64,000 bases of DNA from Sphingobium sp. EM0848 (lineage in GTDB: Bacteria > Pseudomonadota > Alphaproteobacteria > Sphingomonadales > Sphingomonadaceae): contig NZ_JABXWB010000001.1 in NCBI RefSeq assembly GCF_013375555.1, positions 682,001 through 746,000 of the forward strand, read 5' to 3'. A program made the translations under genes and the position numbers. Below the pieces are notes generated by a model. That model made no database searches. It was not told the DNA's origin and worked only from the letters and a program-made list of their open reading frames with translations. This document shows positions 58,700 through 64,000 of the stretch, piece after piece (positions within the stretch are counted from its first letter, which is position 1; the number at the start of each line of letters is the position of its first letter).

Positions 58700-61300
58700 T
58701 TACCACTTTTTCGAAAGGGTGAGACTGACGGCGCGTCCCGTCGCCGGATAATTTGTCGAATCGAACCCCGGATCGACGCTGCTCGCGCTGCGAATGCGGG
58801 AGGGCCCACGGTCGAAGATGTTGGACAATGAGAGGGTCGCATCCACGTCCTGGAGTGGACCCATTTGGGCGCTGCTGTGCCATTGGGCTACCATATCGAC
58901 CGAGAAGAAGGATCCGACGCGGACGTTGGGAGCGCGGCGGTTATCCAATGTTCCGCCGATATAGCTTCCAAAGATCGAGACGCTGAAAGGCTCATGATCC
59001 CAGGTCCCGCCGGCTTGAGCTCGCCAGTGCGGTGGATTGAAGATCGTGCCGGCCTTCTGGATAGCCGTTTGCCCGGACACAAGCTGGAGTTCACTTTTGA
59101 GATAGCTGGCAGAGCCAGTCAGATTGAGCTTGTCAGCCTTCCCGAGCGTGAGGCTGTAGTTCACTGCTAGGTCAAAGCCGTCGGCTGATTGCGTAGAGAT
59201 ATTCTGGAGCCGGTTGTCGATGATCGCGATGACCGTGGCGGGATCATAGGCACGTCCGGTAAAGTTCTCCAATCCAAACAGGGCGGCGTACGTCGCTGCA
59301 TCAATGGCAGCACCAGACGGCTGGTTCTGAATGAACGGACTGAACGCAAGGTTCGAGAGCGCGCCAAAAAGCGAACTTATCGGAGTTCCAACGCGGTTGC
59401 CGTATCGGATGTTGAAATAGCTCCCCTCGACCTTCAGTCCGTCGAGAAATTGTGGCGTTAGTTCGACGGTCACGGACCATGTCGTCGCTCGTTCGGGCTT
59501 TAGGGTGTCATTCCCGTCGGCCGCATAAAGGACGCTGTCAGTCGGTGCAGTCCCGCTACCGAAGAAGGAGGCGGGCAGCAGCAGTGTTTGATAGCCTCTG
59601 GACTGATCGTAGAGCGTTGGAGCCTTGAAGGACTTTCCCCAGTTTGCGCGCAGCGCGACAGAGCGGTCGGGGCGATAAACGACGCCGATCTTGGGCGCCG
59701 CGATGCTACCGACATCATAATGCTTCTCATATCGCAAGGCGCCGGTCAGCAGCAGGGAGTGGATAAGTGGAAGGCTGTTTCCCTCTCCCACAATCGGAAC
59801 CGCGATTTCTCCGAATGCATAGGCAACGTCCCGATGGCGATCGAAAGACTGGATCGGGGTCACGGTCGTCCCGGTCGTCTGTGAGCTATCGGTCTTCAGG
59901 CTGACGGATCGATATCCACCGCCGAGCGCCAGTCGGACGTCGCCGCCAGGCAGAGTGAGCAGAGGCCCTTCCGCAAAGGCTTCGGCGCCTTTGGTCCCGT
60001 TTTTGTATCGGACGTCGCGATGAACGTTAAGGCTGCCATTCGTGTAGGTGTCGCCGGGCACGCGGCTGGTGCTCATCCCGTAAGTGCCGTTGAGCCGGGC
60101 TTCCCATCCGGCCCCCAGGCGAATGCGCAGCGAGGGGGAAACGGAGAAGGTTTTGACCAGAGGCCGGGTGACGACTCCGTTGGTGAAGATGTCCTGATCC
60201 ACGAAACTGGGCAGGTAGAGCGTCGACCGGCGGTTGCTATACTGCCCGTCAAACTCAAAGGTCAGGGCGTCGCCGAATTCCTGATGCCCAGACAATATGG
60301 CGCTGATCTGGCGTTGTCGCGGGATGAGGGTCGCTGAGCCGTCGACGGCATCAGCGAACGATCTCTGGCCAGCTCTGATGCCGGTCGAGTGGCGATAGTC
60401 GGCCGTGGCGAGTATGCCGCCGGTCGACCATTTTGTTCCAGTGACAGCGCTATATTGCTGCTCGGTGCCGGCGCCTCTTGTCGTGGTTCCCAGCCGCGCG
60501 GAGGTCCAAAGTCCCTCAAAGTCTCGTCGCAGGATGATGTTGGCGACACCCGCAACCGCGTCCGATCCGTACTGTGCCGACGCGCCGTCCGCGACAATCT
60601 CGATCCGGTCGACCGCTGCGAGCGGAATAGACGATATATCGACACCCTGCGACACGCCGTCATAGGCAATGCGGTGGCCGTTCACGAGCGTCAGCGTCGC
60701 ATCAGCGCCCAGCCCCCGGAGATTGAGCGTGGAGGAGGAGGTCAGATTTTCATTGCCACCCTGTGCGCCGGCACCCACCACGCCCGGATTCTGGCCCCCA
60801 CTGTAATTCTGTGGCAGGTCGCGGACATAGGCGCCAAGGTCGGATCGGCCCCGCCGCACGATGTCGCTCCGGGTCGCGGAGATAATCTGTGAAACCGGTT
60901 CACTCCCCCGAATGCGCGATCCGGTCACGAACAGCTCGACTACATTCGCCGGATCTGAAGGAAGACCCGACGCTTCCGATCGCCCCCGGATCAGGATCAC
61001 GTCCTTTTGAAAGTCTGCGACAAGATCCGATCCGCGAAGGAGGAGCTGCACAGCCTCGTCGGCGCCAAATCGCCCGTGGAGCCGGGGCGCCCGCTTGCCC
61101 GCGACGGCATCGGTATCGAAGATGATTTCGCGCCCGGAAAGGCGGCTGACGGCCCGGAGCGAGTTCCCCAGGTCGTCCGCGGGAAGGTTATATTCCTGGG
61201 CACTGGTCGCCTGCGCGAACGCACCGGGCACACTGGTCACTTGTACTGCTGCAACCGCAAGAAGCAGTTGGATTTTAAGCTTGTTCCGCATACGCACCAT
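58700..61300 (-). CDS. TonB-dependent transducer with STN domain, lasso uptake
   Basis: An 866-residue receptor. The signal peptide (LLLAVAAVQVTSVPGAFA) precedes an STN domain (YNLPADDLGNSLRAVSRLSGREIIFDTDAVAGKRAP, about residues 37-105) used for surface signalling. The plug (VVELFVTGSRI through YGSDAVAGVANIILRRDF) and barrel end in VSLTLSKKW. STN receptors pass a ligand-bound signal to a FecR anti-sigma factor, which is the next gene upstream. In lasso clusters the partner receptor is thought to import the peptide for the isopeptidase. The start could be GTG 61303, ATG 61300 or ATG 61291. A TCCCGCC/GGCGGGA stem (61319-61337) lies in its leader. Confidence 0.88.
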   Translation of the reverse strand: MVRMRNKLKIQLLLAVAAVQVTSVPGAFAQATSAQEYNLPADDLGNSLRAVSRLSGREIIFDTDAVAGKRAPRLHGRFGADEAVQLLLRGSDLVADFQKDVILIRGRSEASGLPSDPANVVELFVTGSRIRGSEPVSQIISATRSDIVRRGRSDLGAYVRDLPQNYSGGQNPGVVGAGAQGGNENLTSSSTLNLRGLGADATLTLVNGHRIAYDGVSQGVDISSIPLAAVDRIEIVADGASAQYGSDAVAGVANIILRRDFEGLWTSARLGTTTRGAGTEQQYSAVTGTKWSTGGILATADYRHSTGIRAGQRSFADAVDGSATLIPRQRQISAILSGHQEFGDALTFEFDGQYSNRRSTLYLPSFVDQDIFTNGVVTRPLVKTFSVSPSLRIRLGAGWEARLNGTYGMSTSRVPGDTYTNGSLNVHRDVRYKNGTKGAEAFAEGPLLTLPGGDVRLALGGGYRSVSLKTDSSQTTGTTVTPIQSFDRHRDVAYAFGEIAVPIVGEGNSLPLIHSLLLTGALRYEKHYDVGSIAAPKIGVVYRPDRSVALRANWGKSFKAPTLYDQSRGYQTLLLPASFFGSGTAPTDSVLYAADGNDTLKPERATTWSVTVELTPQFLDGLKVEGSYFNIRYGNRVGTPISSLFGALSNLAFSPFIQNQPSGAAIDAATYAALFGLENFTGRAYDPATVIAIIDNRLQNISTQSADGFDLAVNYSLTLGKADKLNLTGSASYLKSELQLVSGQTAIQKAGTIFNPPHWRAQAGGTWDHEPFSVSIFGSYIGGTLDNRRAPNVRVGSFFSVDMVAQWHSSAQMGPLQDVDATLSLSNIFDRGPSRIRSASSVDPGFDSTNYPATGRAVSLTLSKKW

Positions 61301-61405
61301 CACCGGCCCCCGCTCATTTCCCGCCCTTTTGGCGGGACCTCACGGAGTGCATCGCAACAAAAGTGCAATCTACGGGGTCGCCTTTCAAATAAATGTCACC
61401 GGCCT

Positions 61406-62452
61406 TTACCGCCGGCGAAGAACGATCATGTTCGGGGTTTCACGCTTGGCTTCGAGATCGAAGAGTGAAGCCAGCCGACCGGCAACCTGCTCCGGGCTGT
61501 CAACGCGGAAACGGCCTGAAACCTTGAGATTGCCGATCGAAGGATCGGCCAGGCGAATCGCGGTCAGGGAATCGCGGTTCGTTTCCGACACGACAGCAGA
61601 CAGAGGCGCGCCATCAAACTCACGCACCAGCGAAAATTCGGGCTGATTGTCTGTCGCTGGGAGTCCCGATCCTGCTTCCGTCGCGCCAAGCCGCTGAACC
61701 GGTAGCGCGAAACTCAGTTCATCGCCAATGCTTAACCTCGTGACGGTGGAATGGACCGGTTGGCCAGAAGATCGCGCGGGTCGCTCAACATCGATCGCGC
61801 CCCGCAGCAGGCGGACGACAACGCGCCCGGGCGAGGTCAGGCTGACATCAAAGAGCGTGCCGCGCGCCGTGACACGTCCGCCGCCGGCGGACACGGTGAA
61901 CGGCCTCCGCTCATGCGCGACATCGAATCGGGCACTGCCGCGCTCCAGTCGCAATTCGCGCCGGTCTGCGTCATATTGCGTGCGCACTATCGTGTCCGCT
62001 TCGAGCGCGACCACGGAACCATCGGGCAGCTTCACGCTGCGTCTGGTTGCACCGACCGTGGAATAGGAGCGGCTGTCGCCGATGGCCACCTTCGACATCA
62101 ACGTCTGCGGGGCGCGATCGGGGCGGGGGCGGCTGAAACCGACCCAGCCCGCAACCCCCAGAGCGAGGACCAGGGCGGCGGAAATCGCGTAGATGCGCCA
62201 CGGCGTTTCCGGGACGTAAGGGGTGCTGGCAGGAGCCGTGGACTTTTCATGGGCCAGAAATCGCCCGATGGCGAAGATTTCGCCGGCTCGATTATAAGCT
62301 CCCAGATGGGCGGCTCCCAGCGAGAGCCATTTCTCGAACTCCGGGCGATACGTCTCGGCGTCCGGACCGCGCATCCGCGCGAACCACAAGCTCGCTTCCT
62401 CAAGAAGCTGGTCCATACGCTCAGGCTCCGATGACATGCCGGTCTCAGGCAT
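61406..62452 (-). CDS. FecR-type anti-sigma factor
   Basis: A 348-residue membrane protein. The N-terminal FecR domain (MDQLLEEASLWFARMRGPDAETYRPEFEKWL) is cytoplasmic; one helix (WRIYAISAALVLALGVAGWVGF) leads to the periplasmic part with SVKLPDGSVVALEADTIV and FDVSLTSPGRVVVRLLRGAI, and the secretin-like end that contacts the receptor STN domain. It relays lasso-peptide binding to the sigma factor. ATG 62452 overlaps the sigma-factor stop by eight bases. Confidence 0.85.
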   Translation of the reverse strand: MPETGMSSEPERMDQLLEEASLWFARMRGPDAETYRPEFEKWLSLGAAHLGAYNRAGEIFAIGRFLAHEKSTAPASTPYVPETPWRIYAISAALVLALGVAGWVGFSRPRPDRAPQTLMSKVAIGDSRSYSTVGATRRSVKLPDGSVVALEADTIVRTQYDADRRELRLERGSARFDVAHERRPFTVSAGGGRVTARGTLFDVSLTSPGRVVVRLLRGAIDVERPARSSGQPVHSTVTRLSIGDELSFALPVQRLGATEAGSGLPATDNQPEFSLVREFDGAPLSAVVSETNRDSLTAIRLADPSIGNLKVSGRFRVDSPEQVAGRLASLFDLEAKRETPNMIVLRRR

Positions 62453-62993
62453 CGAAGCCAATGGATTTGCTTATGCGCACGATTGCCTGGGCCACATGCC
62501 ACTCCACGGTTCGAATGCTGATGCCAAGTTGATCGGCGATTTGACGATATCCGAATTCTTCCGCCCGATGCAGCAAATACACTTCCTTTGTCTTGGGCGG
62601 AAGCCCGTCGATCGCCTTGCGATAGCGCTCGCGCATATCGCTGACCTCGGCGGCTACGTCCGGTGCTATCGGTTCCATTCCGCCTCCGATCTCCATTTGG
62701 CTGGATCGCTCAGACCTTGCCCATGCTCGAACCCTGTCTGCCAGAAGATGGCGCACGATGCCATGCAGATAGGCGCCCGGGTTTGCTCGGGCTGCACCCG
62801 AGGGCGAGGCCACGAGCCGCAGAAATGCCTCCTGAACGATATCGTTTCGATCCTCTTCCGCCCAGATCCGACGCTTGAGAAAGCGCCGCAATCGTGGAGC
62901 CTCGATCCGGTAGACTTGATCGAACCCATCTGCATCAGCAGTCGCGTCGGCAGGGCTGCTGCTGGCCCTTGCCCGATTCCGATGTGGCAGCAT
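62445..62993 (-). CDS. ECF sigma factor (FecI-type)
   Basis: A 182-residue ECF sigma factor. Region 2 is RRFLKRRIWAEEDRNDIVQEAFLRLV and region 4 is YRKAIDGLPPKTKEVYLLHRAEEFGYRQIADQLGISIRTVEWHVAQAIVRI. It should direct transcription of the receptor and isopeptidase genes when FecR is released. ATG 62993 has only a weak ribosome site. About 215 bases without a gene separate it from the MarR gene and may hold its promoter. Confidence 0.87.
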   Translation of the reverse strand: MLPHRNRARASSSPADATADADGFDQVYRIEAPRLRRFLKRRIWAEEDRNDIVQEAFLRLVASPSGAARANPGAYLHGIVRHLLADRVRAWARSERSSQMEIGGGMEPIAPDVAAEVSDMRERYRKAIDGLPPKTKEVYLLHRAEEFGYRQIADQLGISIRTVEWHVAQAIVRISKSIGFDA

Positions 62994-63207
62994 GGGTCAA
63001 GATGCTGCCGGACGATCCGCGACGCGGATTGAATGAAGGTGAACATTTCTTGATAACATGACAAGGCCACCGATCGGCGGCGGGTCTATCTGTCCAATGC
63101 CTGAGCCCAACCATCAGGGATGGGCTCCTTGTCATGCCTGGTAGGTTAATCCTGCAACGGGTCCCAGCCAATTTTCCACGTTGCGTCATGAAGTTGCTTC
63201 AATTTTC

Positions 63208-63657
63208 TTACGCTTGCAAGCCTGAGTTTTTCAGGCCTCTTTCATGCGCCAATGGGCCGCCATTACCGAGCGCTGCCTTTGTCCGGGTCGGATTTTGCTG
63301 TGCGAGCGTAACGAGCTGATCGAAAAAGCTGTCCAGCTCCTCAATCGCCTCTGGGGTCAATTCGACGATTTTTCGGCGTCCGTCTTTGGGATCTCGATAG
63401 CATTGCAAAAGGCCAACCTCGACCATTCGATGAATGATCCTTTGGGAATTGCGCTCCGATTGGCTGGAGGCAGCCGTCAGCGCAGTCAATGACCTGGGTC
63501 GGGGGCGGAGATAGAGATCGAGCAGCATTTCGAACGCCGGTGCCGAGAACAGATCCCTTCCGAACCGCAGCATCATGAGATGATGCGCTTTCGATGCGAG
63601 ATTCGTCATCGCAATACGGTCGAGTGCAAATGTTGACCAATTTGTCTCATGCATCAT
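63208..63657 (-). CDS. MarR-type winged-helix regulator
   Basis: A 149-residue regulator with a winged helix (SLTALTAASSQSERNSQRIIHRMVEVGLLQCYRDPKDGRRKIVELTPEAIEEL). AAGGA lies before ATG 63657, nine bases upstream. It is transcribed towards the lasso sigma factor but separated by over 200 bases, so control of the locus is only possible. Members bind aromatic ligands or act as repressors. Confidence 0.75.
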   Translation of the reverse strand: MMHETNWSTFALDRIAMTNLASKAHHLMMLRFGRDLFSAPAFEMLLDLYLRPRPRSLTALTAASSQSERNSQRIIHRMVEVGLLQCYRDPKDGRRKIVELTPEAIEELDSFFDQLVTLAQQNPTRTKAALGNGGPLAHERGLKNSGLQA

Positions 63658-63918
63658 CGGCAATGTTCCTTTTCTTGATCATGTTCCATTCACGATAAAT
63701 TGTTGAAAATGATTTTGGTTACAATTGGGCAATATTTCCTGATCGCTATGATTAGGTGGTTAGTGTTTGATCGGTTTAGTCGACAATGGTTCGGTGGAAA
63801 TTCGAATGAGTTTGTTATTGAATGCTTTGATATTCAAAAGATATTTGCAATATATTCGTTATATATTCCATGCGGTTCTCCGGCGTTCGATCAGCGAATG
63901 ATCGCACTTTTCAGCCGG
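63658..63918. promoter_or_regulatory. AT-rich control region upstream of the MarR gene
   Basis: About 260 bases are rich in A/T and carry no convincing gene. They hold GATATTC, AAGATATTTGC and AATATATTCG tracts and a TATTTCCTGATCG stretch that vaguely resembles the lasso box but matches too few bases to be claimed. It probably holds the MarR promoter. Confidence 0.4.
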
Positions 63919-64000
63919 TCATCTTGTAGATTCGTGCGCCAAAAGCGCGGCGAGGATTCGTTTGCGTCCATTCTCGATGCAGCGCTGCAGCGTCGCCTTA
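63919..64000 (-). CDS. Possible 3' end of a gene entering from beyond the window
   Basis: On the minus strand the frame is open from the window edge and ends with TGA at 63919-63921 (KATLQRCIENGRKRILAALLAHESTR). The composition looks coding, but 26 residues are too few to name a family. A plus-strand frame over the same bases (ATG near 63898) is also open, so this is tentative. Confidence 0.3.
   Translation of the reverse strand, partial: KATLQRCIENGRKRILAALLAHESTR

Noticed and set aside
61319..61337. TCCCGCC/GGCGGGA stem as a terminator
   Set aside because: There is no T tract on either side, and on the minus strand it lies just before the receptor start, so a leader structure is more likely.
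1..64000. CRISPR arrays, tRNA or rRNA genes
   Set aside because: No regularly spaced repeats, cloverleaf-like sequences or rRNA segments were noticed on reading; a dedicated scan would be needed to exclude a tRNA.

Overview
The window looks like accessory DNA, most likely a conjugative plasmid or integrative conjugative element, from a sphingomonad alphaproteobacterium (Sphingobium/Novosphingobium/Sphingopyxis type). The reasons are high-GC coding, several TonB-dependent receptors, CoA-ester catabolic genes, an F-type transfer operon of the kind found on sphingomonad plasmids, and a proteobacterial lasso-peptide locus with a dedicated isopeptidase. No rRNA, tRNA, CRISPR array or replication gene was seen. 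The taxonomic call is inference.

Region 1 (1-24.6 kb) is catabolic. It holds the end of a flavin reductase gene, a cytochrome P450 gene broken by a stop codon and a frameshift, two amidohydrolases, two TonB-dependent receptors, a TetR regulator coupled to an MpaB/Lcp-type oxygenase, and one long plus-strand run: acyl-CoA dehydrogenase, HSD10-like SDR, alpha-methylacyl-CoA racemase, enoyl-CoA hydratase, second acyl-CoA dehydrogenase, nitroreductase, AraC regulator, second hydratase, thiolase, aldehyde dehydrogenase and acyl-CoA ligase. Together these could oxidise a methyl-branched, perhaps isoprenoid-like, chain to an acid, activate it with CoA and shorten it by beta-oxidation. The substrate is not known.

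Region 2 (24.6-29.5 kb) is a mobile and stability zone: a DDE transposase with no ordinary start codon, a doubly broken IS30-type transposase, a nucleotidyltransferase-HEPN protein, and a RES toxin with its Xre/MbcA-type antitoxin.

Region 3 (29.5-51.3 kb) is one minus-strand F-type mating-pair-formation operon. In transcription order: small exported protein, dsbC, traA pilin, traL, traE, traK, traB, traV, traC, two small membrane proteins, traW, traU, two TraN-type proteins, trbC, S26 signal peptidase, traF, thioredoxin-like protein, traH and traG. Most genes overlap by a few bases. No relaxase or coupling protein is in the window. Upstream (51.3-53.2 kb) lie inverted repeats, an unknown gene and an XRE-GntR regulator pair with its own operator-like palindrome.

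Region 4 (53.3-63.0 kb) is a lasso-peptide locus with two precursors. Precursor A1, the fused RRE-protease B and the cyclase C form one plus-strand unit. A second precursor A2 (only 43 codons) sits after the cyclase with its own copy of the upstream regulatory box. Facing them are a lasso isopeptidase, a TonB receptor with a signalling (STN) domain, a FecR-type anti-sigma factor and an ECF sigma factor. This is a complete make, sense, import and hydrolyse circuit next to a conjugation system. A MarR-type regulator and an AT-rich region close the window.
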